DNA from: Holothuria scabra
Taxonomy: Eukaryota > Echinodermata > Holothuroidea > Aspidochirotida > Holothuriidae
Assembly: GCA_037179385.1 (NCBI GenBank)
Contig: CM074187.1
Span: 310,001 to 374,000 of the forward strand
Direction of reading: 5' to 3'
Length of the DNA: 64,000 bases
In this document: positions 1 through 10,329 of the stretch, one piece after another
Layout of the letters: the number at the start of each line of letters is the position of its first letter
How positions within the stretch are numbered: the first letter of the stretch is position 1
Notes under the pieces: generated by a model
Seen by the model: only the letters and a program-made list of their open reading frames with translations
Databases searched by the model: none
Told to the model about the DNA's origin: nothing
Position numbers and translations under genes: made by a program

Positions 1-2001
1 TCTAAATTAGCACCAAATATAGTGTTGACCTACTTTGACTATATTTGACCTTTTTGACTTCTTTGTAAGGTCTGGATTTGAATTATTGAGATGGACCAAA
101 AGGGCAATGCCAATTAACTACCCTCATATACTGCCTCAAACTAAAGTAAATGACAATTTAGTGAAGGTGATGTGTGTATGTATTTGTCACACAGAAATAA
201 GAGGTATGCAGAGTGATAATTTGAAAAATCCAAATGTTCAAATTCTCTCAGACTGCAAGTGTTTGATTTGAAATTTAATGTGCCCGTATGTTTTTGGGTG
301 AAGGCCAAAAGTCATTGGGGCTAAAGACGCCAATTATGCCTTACCTTGCAACTCCCTAAATAAAAAAATCATCTTAAATGCAAGGAACCATAGTGCCCTT
401 GGGCTCTTGTTTGCACAGGGGTGTATTGAACGGAATGTGTGATGCTGTATAGTTGTAATGGTGTGAACAAACTCCAGGGCAGGCCTCATATTTGACCGCA
501 GCCACCACAGCCATGGCCGTGGTTATTCCTACTATTGTCCTCTGTGCCCTGCAATTTTTAAAAGAGTTTGGTGCAGATTATGACTCAAGTGCCTCTAGAT
601 ATCACAGCCGATTGTCAATTTCATGTCTCTAGACATCACAGCGATTGGTAATTTCATGTCTCTAGCCTACAAATAATTTCAGCTGTAGCTTTTCCAGAAA
701 ATATATGTTACAATTTCCAGTGTTCCAAGCTTGCTATTGGATTTACAACAAGTTTTACTCATAGGCCTATGCAAAATGTGTTACTTCACAAACAAAATCA
801 ACTGGCAAGGCTACAGTGTAAGGGCCTGCAAAACATCTTCTCTGTGGCTGTAGCCTCCCCTTTTGCAGTCTTTAGATTTGTGGTAGCGATTAAGTTGGAG
901 AGAAAAGTTTGTCCAGTGCGATTAATCTGTAAGCACAAAGAGGCTAGGGTTGATTATTGTGGTACAGTATGGTCACTTGTTGGGATAAAGGGATAGAGGG
1001 TTGGGTTTCCTACGGGCAGATAATGGATTCTTTCTTGTGAGCACACTGTTATTTTCTTTCTTTTCACCACTTTGTAATATAAAGGCCTACGGGAAAAGTT
1101 TTTTTATGCAACAGTGAGGACAAGAAAAAGTAATTATGACATAGGCTGAACATTATGCCATAACAGCAGTGAAGTGCTACTAGGGAGGGGGTGGGGAAGG
1201 GGAGTGAAAGGTAGAGCATGGAGATGGAAGCATTAGCCCCTCCTAGTTTTGAATCAGTCTATATGATTGAGAGTGGCGATAGTGGCTAGACTGGCCCACT
1301 TGGACTGGCCTGGAGATGAGTTTGTCAGCCATGTAACTTTTGTACTGTAAATATGGCAAAAAAGTATAAAAATTAAAAAGTAGAAGTTGTTTTGATGCTG
1401 TGCATTTATTTTAAAGAAACTTTGTGCAAAATGACATCCCCAAAATTTAGTTTCAGTGTTCTTACAGTACATGGTTTTTCATGAGTCATGAATATTGTCA
1501 CGATTATTTAAATGATGCCCTGTTTATTGCATACGAAAAATCTTCCAACATTCATGTCAGCTTCTCACAGGGCTTTGCTTTAATAAAAAATGTGGTTGCT
1601 TTAATAGTAACGTAAACTTTCTTTCCCATCACTTTTGAAATCTTGTTTAGATATGTGCTAATAATCTTTGAATCTGTGCTTTTAGAGAGTGTAGAGTATC
1701 ATCCTGAGGGGTACTGTAATACGTTTACTGAATTCACTCTGGCCACGGCCATTGTGCATCCCTTACATTAAAGCTGGCTCATTATTCTCTGCTTTCTGCA
1801 CAAGCCAGCACCTTTTATTACAGTGTATGTGTCATCACTTTCATGATGGATCTTTTAAATTATTGTACAGTAGAATGTACAGTATTCTTCTCATGTTAGT
1901 TTATTCTCTCCACATATGAAGTATACATTATTAGGTACTTCATTGAAATATTTTTTTCAGTTTAAACCTTTGCTTGGGTGTGACTTTGTCTTTGCCTTCA
2001 G
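1..2001. other. Non-coding sequence upstream of the first recognised acyl-CoA dehydrogenase exon
   Basis: No exon is recognisable here. The sequence is AT-rich with scattered short open frames lacking conserved motifs. The dehydrogenase exon at 2002 opens mid-protein, so at least one earlier exon must lie upstream, either outside the window or in this stretch as a short exon I cannot recognise. The only clear structure is a short tandem duplication at 594-665. Confidence 0.5.
594..665. repeat. Short tandem duplication, two units of 33-34 bp
   Basis: Two adjacent units start with TCTAGA and end with AATTTCATGTC (594-627 and 628-660), followed by the first bases of a third unit (TCTAG at 661). 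They differ at only a few positions. A local tandem duplication with no evident function. Confidence 0.7.
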
Positions 2002-2122
2002 ATAATTGATAATGAAATCAATCCCTATGTTGAGGAATGGGAAAAACAGAAACTGTTTCCTGCCCACCAAGTGATGAAAGTTCTTGGTTCAAATGGCTTT
2101 CTTGGAGTCAACAAACCAGTTG
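2002..2122 (+). CDS. Acyl-CoA dehydrogenase exon (N-terminal helical domain), partial gene
   Basis: A 121-base exon between an acceptor (TTTGCCTTCAG) and a donor (GTAAGCTG). It encodes about 40 residues beginning IIDNEINPYVEEWEK and ending GFLGVNKPV, then one base of a split codon. This is the N-terminal alpha-helical region of the flavoprotein acyl-CoA dehydrogenases, closest in my memory to invertebrate 'acyl-CoA dehydrogenase 6' proteins. These mitochondrial enzymes oxidise the alpha-beta bond of acyl-CoA using FAD. The leftover G joins AG at 7202 to make a glutamate codon, giving PVEYGGLGL, a conserved family motif. That joining confirms both exons and their phase. Earlier and later exons are not seen, so exact family member and substrate are unknown. 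Confidence 0.88.
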
Positions 2123-2164
2123 GTAAGCTGAAACTTGTTAAAAGGACATGTAATTACACAGCAT

Positions 2165-2215
2165 TGGCTGAGGGGATATACTTGCAATCCAGAGGCTGCT
2201 GGCTGGTTTGAGTCC
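2165..2215 (+). other. Possible tRNA-derived SINE fragment (A-box and B-box like words)
   Basis: TGGCTGAGGGG at 2165-2175 resembles an internal RNA polymerase III A box, and GGTTTGAGTCC at 2205-2215 resembles a B box with one change. They lie about 40 bases apart, as in a tRNA or tRNA-derived SINE. I could not fold a convincing cloverleaf, so this is at best a degraded tRNA-like fragment within the dehydrogenase intron. Confidence 0.25.
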
Positions 2216-3339
2216 TACTTGTTTAAAATCAATATTTTTCCCAATACCTCCCTGTATATGGAGAGTTTGGCCACATGCAGTAAAAATGGCCCCATGTATG
2301 TAGAAGACTTGCTTGTATCCAATTACATTACAGTTCGTTATTCAGCTGTTAGCATTTGTTGATGTTGGTTTTTCATGTAGGACTCCAAAGGAGGGCATAC
2401 TTTTTGCAGTGTGACATCATATGCTTAAAGGTCTATTTTGTTACAGTAGTTGACAGGGGTAGTTGTAGGGACAAATAGCTGTCCAGCCTTAATACTGAGT
2501 GAAAGCCAAGTTAAGTTGGTCATAGGAATGAGTAGAGTAATTGCATTAAAATGTGTGCATTGTAGTTCAACTATATCCATGATGTGGTGGCCTTTGAACA
2601 ATTTACAAATGCATAATAAGCATGCCATATATATCCCTTCTCTATGGATTAGCCTGTTTTTGGTACTGGCAGCATTTTCTCTTTTTTATGATCATAGGGA
2701 ATAATTTATCCAGTACCGCATCGCAATTTGTTACACAAACAGGCCAAGTTGCTACACAAATGAAAAATTGTGTAGCAATTTTTGTGTGCATAACCCATGC
2801 ATTTTCATAAACAATGTGTGTAAAAACCTCAAATATCTGCAAATTCACATCGCTGACATATACTTACCCCTTGCTACATCTTAATTGCATATTACCCGTG
2901 CTCCGCGCCCTACTCGAAAAAGTTCTAGCACCGCGCCCTCACTTCGCCCCGCACAACTAGAGATCCTCCTCATTACCCTTCCGTGCTAGTCTTTGCTATC
3001 TCGGAGGTCATCGTGAGGCTGGATTTTGTCAGCTTTCTGCACTTCTTCCATCCAGGAATTCAGCTAAGTGTCTTTATTTTGTTAACTTACTGTTCCTTAA
3101 TCCTGTAGACCCTTTCCCGTTTCCATTTGAGGTCTCGTGGCAGGTTTTTGGGGCTTAGTTTTTGCCTTAGGCTTCCTGTTTTGGTTCGGAGCTTAGGCCT
3201 CCTAGCCTAACGCTTCTTACTACGTGTTTTTGGGTAGCCTTGTGCTTAGCACGCGATACTTTAACAAGCCTTCTTGCTTTCATTCCTAAGCTTTTGTTCG
3301 GCTTTTGTTGGCTTGTTCCTCCTTGAGTCTCCTTCCGCC

Positions 3340-3960
3340 ATGGAGCCGGGTCCGCGTTGTGCCTTGTGCTCCCAGTTCCGCCCGGGCAAGGGGCAGGACC
3401 CTCATGCCCTCTGCCCCGCATGTCGCACGTGCACTCGGCGCAGCCCTTGCGAACGGTGTATGGGGTTCTCGATGGACCAGTGGCAGGAAATTGACTCCTG
3501 GCTGCAGGCCTGTTGGGAGAAGCTCCAGTCCCAGCTGAATGCCCTCCCTGAACCCCTTGGCCCCGGTCCCTCTGGCCTTCCCCCTCCCACAGGGAAAGGC
3601 CAGGGGAACAAGGGCAAGGCGCCCGCGAGGCCCCGGAGGGTCCCATCCCCAGGGCGGAAGGAGGCAGATAAGGGCCAGGAGAAGAGTGTGAGTAAGAAAA
3701 GGAAAAAGAAGGTTGAGAGTGGTGGTGCTAAGAAGGGTGGACGCCCGGGTGCCGGAGCCATCGGTTCGGCCACCTCGGGTGATCCGGGGGTCATGCCATC
3801 CGCAATCCCGGAAGGCAGTGCCCCCACCGGATCCTCAGACTGGTGCTCTCCGGTAACTGGGGATCCACTGAACTCAGGGGCAGCGGCTCTTACACCAGGT
3901 TCTCAGACCGCTCGGCCATCGCCGCAGTCCATCCGGGTTTTTCGGATGGCTCCTCGGTGA
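3340..3960 (+). CDS. DIRS ORF1 (Gag-like) protein
   Basis: 206 codons from an ATG in CTTCCGCCATGG, a good Kozak context. The N-terminal 50 residues are cysteine-rich (CALCSQF, LCPACRTC, CERCMGF), the pattern I know from the first ORF of metazoan DIRS elements. The middle is proline and basic rich (PRRVPSPGRK, KKRKKK), suggesting nucleic acid binding, and the tail is low complexity and serine/glycine rich. In this family ORF1 is thought to act like Gag, packaging element RNA. The ORF ends in a single TGA, and the recombinase frame continues in the same frame after it. The C-terminal tail may contain sequence from the internal-deletion junction. Confidence 0.75.
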   Translation: MEPGPRCALCSQFRPGKGQDPHALCPACRTCTRRSPCERCMGFSMDQWQEIDSWLQACWEKLQSQLNALPEPLGPGPSGLPPPTGKGQGNKGKAPARPRRVPSPGRKEADKGQEKSVSKKRKKKVESGGAKKGGRPGAGAIGSATSGDPGVMPSAIPEGSAPTGSSDWCSPVTGDPLNSGAAALTPGSQTARPSPQSIRVFRMAPR

Positions 3961-3966
3961 GGTCAA

Positions 3967-4734
3967 GTGTGGCTATCCACCAGCTGCTCAGGGGGGATGA
4001 GCAATTCCAGACCCGTGGTGCGGCCCCTCGCACCTTCGTGGTCCATCAGTGGAGTGCTGCGGGCCCTCGCGGCGGAGCCCTTCGAACCGCTCCACTCAGC
4101 CCCCCTTGAGCTTTTGACTTGCAAGACCCTGTTCCTGGTAGCGGTGGCCTCGGCTCGAAGGAGGAGCCGCCTGCAGGTACTCTCTGTCAAGCCCGGCCAT
4201 ATTCGGTTCGAGAACCACGGAGTCCGTCTTATTCCGGACCCCGGGTTCCTTGCCAAGAACCAGACCTTGGACCTCCTCCCGGGGGATGTGTTCATCCTAG
4301 AGATTGGGACAGCATCCTCCATACGGGAGGACAAGAGGTGGTGCCCGGTCAGGGCCCTTAAGTGGTGCCTGCACCGGACCAAGGACCTCAGGGCCTCCCA
4401 GAGGCTGTTCGTCCTCCCAAAGAGGCCGCACACGGCGGCCTCTAAGGACACCATCTCCCGTTGGCTGTCCGAGGTCATCCAACCGCATACTCAGGAATGG
4501 GTCCGGGCACATGAGGTCCGAGGCCAGGCGGAATTGAGGGCTCTCTTCGCAGGCATGCCAATCAAGGATATCCTCAAAGCGGCCGCCTGGAAGACTCCCT
4601 CGTCCTTTGTCGCCTGTTACCTATCGGATACTCTGTCGGCAGAGGCGGCATATGGCCGGGCAGCCTTGGGCGCCCCCCAGGCTCCCCCCACCAACTGCTT
4701 GGTGTCACTTCACTCAAATGCAATTAAGATGTAG
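3967..4734 (+). CDS. DIRS tyrosine recombinase (C-terminal domain)
   Basis: An open frame of about 255 codons with no ATG at its start; it is in frame with ORF1 behind one TGA. From about 4013 (RPVVRPLAPSW) it matches the DIRS recombinase layout. The box-I arginine is in VASARRRSRLQVL, the HxxR motif is HEVR in VRAHEVRGQ, tryptophan replaces the second histidine in AAAWKTPSSF, and a tyrosine follows in CYLSD. All expected catalytic positions are therefore present. The enzyme integrates circular DIRS DNA. The reverse transcriptase, RNase H and methyltransferase-like segments that normally precede it are absent. The stop codon lies inside the 4720-4768 inverted copy of the element's left end. 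Confidence 0.82.
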   Translation: MWLSTSCSGGMSNSRPVVRPLAPSWSISGVLRALAAEPFEPLHSAPLELLTCKTLFLVAVASARRRSRLQVLSVKPGHIRFENHGVRLIPDPGFLAKNQTLDLLPGDVFILEIGTASSIREDKRWCPVRALKWCLHRTKDLRASQRLFVLPKRPHTAASKDTISRWLSEVIQPHTQEWVRAHEVRGQAELRALFAGMPIKDILKAAAWKTPSSFVACYLSDTLSAEAAYGRAALGAPQAPPTNCLVSLHSNAIKM

Positions 4735-4825
4735 CAAGGGGTAAGTATATGTCAGTGATGTGAATTCCCCCCACCTTCCTGGTGGGTGTATTCACGAGCG
4801 ACTATACTTACCCCTTGCTACATTC
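4720..4825. repeat. DIRS internal complementary region with hairpin
   Basis: 4720-4768 is the reverse complement of 2845-2893. The following GTGAATTCCCCCCACC and GGTGGGTGTATTCAC (about 4758-4795) can pair around a four-base loop, and 4805-4825 repeats TATACTTACCCCTTGCTACA in direct orientation. DIRS elements use such a region as the splint that joins the two ends during circle formation. Confidence 0.7.
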
Positions 4826-5212
4826 CCTCCAGCCCTCCCCCGTGGGGGCCGGGGGCGGTTTTATCTGTATATACTCCTACTCGTACATAACAGATGTAGA
4901 TATAAATGCTATTGCTCCTCTTGTTGTACATAGTGTTCAGTGCCCTCAGACCTCGTGAGGATTCGGTTTGGGTCTTCGGACGGGGGCAAATTCGGGGCCA
5001 AATTTGGCTGCGGTTGGGTGGCCCTGGTTCAGAAGTGCTCCGTGGTCCCTCCGGTCTCTTGGGTTGCTTCTGGTTGCTCACTCTGGTAAGTGTTCGCGGG
5101 GATAACCTCCTCGCCTTGCGCTCCAGGGTGATGAGGACGATCGTCTAGTTGTGCGGGGTGAAGTAAGGGCGCGGTGCTAGAACTTTTCCGAGTAGCGCGG
5201 GTAATTTGAATG

Positions 5213-7201
5213 CTAAATTATTCCCTGGATCACAATTAAGTTAGAAGTATTACAATTTTGAACAATACTCTTACCTATAGTCTTAGCAGGGTTGTAGCTG
5301 ATACTGATGCTTCATGACTGGAACTGAGCAATTCCTAAAATTTCTATACTCTCTTATGGCACAAAATTCAAATAAAATCTCATGGAAAATGAGTAAATAA
5401 TTCATAGAAGTTTTAAGTTTTGAGATATCAACAAGGTTTTTTATGCTTTATTTTATGCAAAAAAAGGCAAAATATTGCAAGCAAAACTTTCAGAAAGTCC
5501 CTGGCTCTCCAGAAGTGTTGCAGCTGTAAAGATCACAAGGGTTGGTACAGACCCACACTGGCTTATTGCAAACTGATCTGACAAAATACTTCAGCCCCCA
5601 TGGAGAATCCTTATTGAAACTGTAACCCTGAGTCAGTGGTGAAGTTGGATTGGTGGTTGAGAGTAAGTACTGCCTTGCAAGCTGGTGGAACCATTTGGAG
5701 ATTTCCAGGGTCTGAATTTAGCTTGTTCAGCTTAGCTGTTCACAGTGATGCTGACGGGATGTAAAATAGCTGAAGTACAAAATTGGGTACAGGTAGGTGG
5801 CTGTCCATTTCAGGAACTTGTCTGACTCTGGAAGTTGTTTGCTTGCTCAATTCAGCTGTTGAGCAGTGGTGCAGAGCAAGTAACCTCCACCCCACCCAGC
5901 CTTTTGAAAAGTGGCTATAGACTGAGGATAGGCTCACATCCAATGGATGGGGACTTTAAATGGCTGTCTAGGGAGCTCGATTGGGAGCAATGAATGCACA
6001 TCTGCCTTGTGAAACTCTAAACACTAGTCAAAAAGAGAAGGCAAAGGTGACTGTTGTTCATCCACATTCACTCTGGAATAGGGTCCTCGATGTGCCAAAA
6101 TCCAAAAGTCAAATTAAAGTGACGAAACTGTATACTGTACTAGTTAAAGTAGTGGGTATGGATAGACAAAATCCTGTGAAGGACTTGCGAGAAAGAAAAA
6201 CCAAAAGGTACTGTAATCCGCTAAGCTCCTGACTTCTTTGAAACAACAAAGAATCTATCCAAGGTATGAAAATCCATTACCATTCTTGGTAAAGCAACTG
6301 AATTCTCCCAATAAGCCTCCTGGAAAAGAAGTTTCTTTAAACTTAAGATATCCAATGGACCATCTGGAGTTCCAGATCATGGTCGCTCAATAGCAGCAGA
6401 ATACTTAAAGAAATTACAAAAAGAAAAATTGGTAACTTCCCAATATCCAAAGATCAAGTTTGATGCTTTGACATAATAGTGCTGGGAATATGCAGTCCTA
6501 GCAGTTCCATTCAGTTTTACACAACATTTCCAGAATGAAGAGAGCAGTGACCAATTGGGGACCTGAGAATGTACCCAGGTGCATAATGCTGCTATTTCAT
6601 GCACTCTTTTCAATTATTTTCTCCTGATAACTGAATTATGTATGTGTACAGTACTTAGTAAGGTACACTGTGCATGTCATTACTGTATTAATTATGAATA
6701 GGGCATTACTGTACAGGACATGTCAAAACTCCATACTGTGCTGCAGTATGTGTGGCTCTATATATGACAAGAAAGTGGAAATATTACATGCATTACAGTA
6801 CTTAAGTGTTCTGTATGCTTCATTTACTCATTATGGGGTCATTTCTTAACAATAATGTCCAAGCCATACCAGTTAATAGCAAATTGTAAAATGTCTTGTA
6901 GCATGATATAAAAGATGTTAAGGATGCATGATACTGGGGCAAACATAATTTGAGGTTTAATTAAACTGAGCAGTACATCCTTTGCCTGGTAATGTGTTTA
7001 CATGTAAATGACATAGGTGATCTATCTTTAAACCATGGATAATGAAACAGTTGTTTTCAAAATGAAATGAATTTTGAACCTAAAGATAACTTTTATCTTA
7101 CAGCAATGACATAATATTTGTAGACACAAGATCATATCGGATAAATCAGTGTTATTTGTTTTTCCAAAACAATTCAAAAGGAGATAATTCCAATTTTTCA
7201 G
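5213..7201. other. Remainder of the acyl-CoA dehydrogenase intron
   Basis: AT-rich intron after the DIRS-like element. I see no further coding exon; the frame carrying the dehydrogenase only opens at the acceptor TTTTTCAG at 7201. Confidence 0.55.
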
Positions 7202-7331
7202 AGTATGGAGGACTTGGTCTGGACTTCAGCTACAGTGTTGCAGTGGCAGAAGAATTGGGGAATATAGATTGTGGGGCTGTTCCTATGGCAATTGGGGTAC
7301 AGACAGATATGGCTACACCCGCTTTAGCAAG
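7202..7331 (+). CDS. Acyl-CoA dehydrogenase exon continuing 2002-2122
   Basis: A 130-base exon between CAATTTTTCAG and GTATTGTTC. With the base carried over from 2122 it reads VEYGGLGLDFSYSVAVAEEL and on to MAIGVQTDMATPALAR, and leaves two bases of a split codon. The EYGGLGLD and MATPALAR motifs are typical of the N-terminal domain of acyl-CoA dehydrogenases and of the stretch just before the FAD and substrate-binding beta domain. The next residues in the family (about YGSEE) should come from a further exon, which I cannot find in the rest of the window. The gene therefore either continues beyond 64000 across a giant intron or is broken. Confidence 0.88.
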
Positions 7332-7651
7332 GTATTGTTCTTCTGACTAAATTTCTTGTGTCAAAATAATGCTTTTAGAAATGGGGCTGAGTTCAAGTTT
7401 TCCTGTTGAAATAAAATAAAAGATCCTTGTAAGCCCAAACAGCATTAGAAGGTTTTGAAAGATCAGCATGAGCCATGTAAAATTAAATCAGATTTGAAAA
7501 CAGAAAGAATAGAAAGATACCAATGGAAATGTTTGCCCTCGAAGATGAGACATTTTGCTGATGGTCAAAGTTCTATGTAGGTACAGTATACAGCAGCCAT
7601 TCATCCAGTTTTCCATCTGTCAATCTAGCTACGAACCATGCTGTCCTCCAT

Positions 7652-8135
7652 TCACATCGCAGACATATACTTACCCCTTGCTACATCTAAATTGCATAAA
7701 TCCCCGCGCCCCCATATCACCCAGATCGACCCTTGACTCGTCCTCATTTCTCTTCTGCCGCAAAGCTGCCAGGAGGTTTTCTGACCATGAATTCTGCAAG
7801 TTGTTTTCGCCACTTCGCCTGTATTTTCACGCTAAGTGTCTTTTCATATTTGCTCTATTATTGTTTTGCCTGTTTTTCCCACCTACCTTTCTCCTTGCGA
7901 GGTTCGGTTTGGGGGTTTTTCGGGCGTTTGTATTTTCGTACCTCTACTAGTTCTTAGGCCGGAGCTTAGGCTTCCGAGCCTATCACAGTGTTATATTATT
8001 ATTATTGTTTTTGGTAGCCTTGTGCCTTTGCACGCGATACTGCTTTCCACTAAATTGATTGCTATTGTTCAATTGTTGTTAGCTTTCTTTTGTTTCGTGG
8101 GTCTAGGGTTTCCGCCTCGACTCTCCCCCATCGCC
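7652..8135 (+). mobile_element. 5'-end fragment of a second DIRS-like element
   Basis: Starts with the same terminal segment as the element at 2843 (ATTCACATCG, then TACTTACCCCTTGCTACAT) and continues through a related leader. The leader includes GAGCTTAGGCTTCCGAGCCT and GTAGCCTTGTGC followed by CACGCGATACT, which match 3188-3262 of the first element with some divergence. Similarity fades before an ORF1 start codon. No recombinase or right end follows, so this is a truncated copy. Confidence 0.75.
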
Positions 8136-8267
8136 TAGCTACCACATAGTATTTGTTAGGAAGTGTTCCTCTTATTCAGGTGCCTCTTGTATTTACGCTT
8201 CCTTTGTACCGAGTAATTTCTCTTTTTTGGTTTTGATGATAAGAGAAACCTATGCAGTCATGATGGC

Positions 8268-8302
8268 GTGTGTATGTATGTGTGTATGTGTGTGTGTGTG
8301 GG
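8268..8302. repeat. GT-rich microsatellite
   Basis: An imperfect run of TGTG and TATG words directly outside the left end of the long inverted repeat. Confidence 0.8.
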
Positions 8303-10328
8303 TTTGTACTTATGTATAACCGAGGTCTTGGATTTGGTAACACACCTGACAACTGAGGACTTCAAATCAAACCGAGGACCTAAACCCGAGTCCTCGGTTG
8401 AACATGCGTGAATATCGCGCAACAGGTTCCCATAATAATCCTTGCAAAGTATCACAGAAGTCCTCGAAAATACACAGGTTTGTTTTTCTGTGTTGATCGT
8501 CAAACACAATTTCGTCGAAACGATCCCACAGATCGGTTCTTTTCCGGTTGACGCCCTCTGTCGGTACGTACACCAATATGTTTGACTGTGCTATACAGGC
8601 CCTGCACTAGCACTGGATACGTAGGCTACACCCTCCCTGTTTGACTGTGCTACGGACATCAGTACGTAAGACTATCCGTCATACACATGCTTCGTACGTA
8701 CGTCAGTCCTCGCTTAGCGATAAATACTTGTCAGCGGTCAAAGACATTGGTAACAGCGTGATGCTTGTACAGGGTACTGTACTAATAACACTTTGGGTAC
8801 GGTATGAACAAGTGTAGTGAACGAACAGCTGGAAGCGCAAAAGTTGTTTGATATTTGGCGCCGAAACTACTCCGAAAGTCAGTGTGAAGAAAGGTAAGAA
8901 CCTATAAAATTCGCATTTACCGTATCTCTCTTAAAGCATTTAATGCCCTAACGTTAGGCCTACGCATTTTTAATGAACAGCAAAACTTAAAGAAAATACG
9001 GCAAAACAGCACGATTTAGGCTTTTGTAGTTGGAAGAGCGAGGACTTCGGAGAAAACTATCGATGAAAGCTTGGCCTAGGCCTAATGTTACTTGTTAGTT
9101 GTACTAAGTAAGTTGTAGCCTAGCCAGGCTCAACTTTGGCCTTTGTGAAACCGATATTGCCATCAATCATAACATTCAAAATATGAACAAAATGCATCGT
9201 TACCTCCTGTGTATCAGTTTAATTATAAATATGCCAAACGCACCTTTAGATTTTGGCAATTTCAGTAATCAAAGGGCAACTGATTGATATAATTGACACG
9301 CATTGCCGTATCCTAAGTTTGTAACGATAGTTTAACAGTAACCCATGGCCTAGCCTAGGCCTAGACGGCCCTAGCCTAACGTTACGCTAGAGTTACGTGT
9401 TAGAACCGGGGTCCTCGCTAATCCTTAAGAATGGTTTAGGCCTAGGCCTGTACACAGACGTACATGGGTCTAATGTTAAGATAGGCATATATCAGACGAC
9501 CTTTTCAACATTGAAGCATGGTTAAGCAGTATGTAGGCCTTCTGACTCTCTAATGTAGACTTCGCCAGTACAACGTTAGGCTACACTTCAATTCCACATG
9601 TTTCATGGAAGAGACTTAGTCTAAGCTTAGGCTTAAATTTATTATTATACATCACACCAATAAATTATTATTGAAAGTATTTGAAGATGATACATGGATT
9701 TGTGGTAACCAAAGACTGGAGTGTGAGTGAAGAGCTGGGATCTTTTTGTAATTTTCATAATATTTCGGCATGCAGATTAAAGTGTCTCTGCTGCATTGGC
9801 CCTATGCAATACATCACACTTTGGATTTTTTTTTTTGTCACTGAGGATGGGTTTAGGTTGTTGGAACAATATGTAGTTAATTCCCATTTGTTACCGTATG
9901 TGACCATTCAGTGGGTGGATGATTTTATTGCAGAAATATTACAACATGGACTTTCATGGTTAGAGTTGGAGTAGTCTAGTTCTATGCTAGGCTAATGGGT
10001 CACATGTTGGACTAAGCACATGCATGCTGTTTCAATTGCAGGAGAAAAGTTGATTTTCAACCCTCAGTAATCTATTGTCCAAGTGAGTTGTTTCAAGTTT
10101 CCAAACCCTCTGCTGGAGGCCTATTACTATCACTTTAAAAAATTAAAAGGTACTTTGGGCAGGGTTGTAATCAAAACCCTGTCCGCTTGCTCAGCATATT
10201 GTGGCTAAGGTTTCTTGACTTGGATTAAATGTCTTTGTATGGAGATAACTGTCTGTCAATCATCAGATTGTGTAATTGGACAAGGAAGGAAATCACCTGT
10301 AAATTTTTACTGTTTTGTCATGTGCATG
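8303..10328 (+). repeat. Left arm of a long inverted repeat (candidate terminal repeat of a giant element)
   Basis: Two blocks, about 8303-8867 and 10025-10328, match the reverse complement of 57072-57808 in the same order. Shared words include TTATGTATAACCGAGG (8310), CACCTGACAACTGAGGACTT (8344), AAGTATCACAGAAGTCCTC (8447), CTTAGCGATAAATA (8713), CTCAGTAATCTATTG (10063) and GACTTGGATTAAATGTCTTT (10217). By eye the blocks are roughly 75-85 percent identical. The 1.16 kb between the blocks has no counterpart in the right arm. The arm carries several GTCCTC words. The outer boundary is uncertain by a few bases, and I see no clear target-site duplication. Confidence 0.75.
8868..10024. other. Left-arm-specific segment, possible 5' intron or promoter region
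   Basis: Present only in the left inverted-repeat arm. It contains GAAAGGTAAGAACC near 8890-8903, a good splice donor, and is followed by TTTCAATTGCAG ending at 10041, a good acceptor. The following block ends with CATGGTAAGTAAA, another donor, at 10329. This could be a non-coding first exon and intron of the large downstream gene. CTAACGTTAG-type words and AGGCCTA repeats are frequent. No coding frame is convincing. Confidence 0.3.
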
Positions 10329-10329
10329 G

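Larger units (their letters stand above)
2843..5212 (+). mobile_element. Internally deleted DIRS-like tyrosine-recombinase retrotransposon
   Basis: A GC-rich island in AT-rich intron. The left terminal segment, from about 2884 (ATTACCCG, then GTTCTAGCACCGCGCCC), recurs inverted at the right end, finishing near 5212 (GGGCGCGGTGCTAGAAC then CGCGGGTAAT). The first 49 bases (2845-2893, containing TACTTACCCCTTGCTACAT) recur inverted at 4720-4768 with one mismatch, and part recurs in direct orientation at 4805-4825. Inverted termini plus an internal complementary region are the hallmark of DIRS elements, which integrate with a tyrosine recombinase and leave no target duplication. It holds a Gag-like ORF and a recombinase ORF, but no reverse transcriptase or RNase H, so several kb have been lost. 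It can be at most non-autonomous. It lies in an intron on the sense strand. Confidence 0.85.

Noticed and set aside
3167..3827. Long minus-strand frames over the DIRS region
   Set aside because: They are GC-rich shadows of the Gag-like ORF with no family features.
9681..9974. 97-codon plus-strand frame in the left-arm-specific segment
   Set aside because: No recognisable motif and no splice or start support; it probably occurs by chance.
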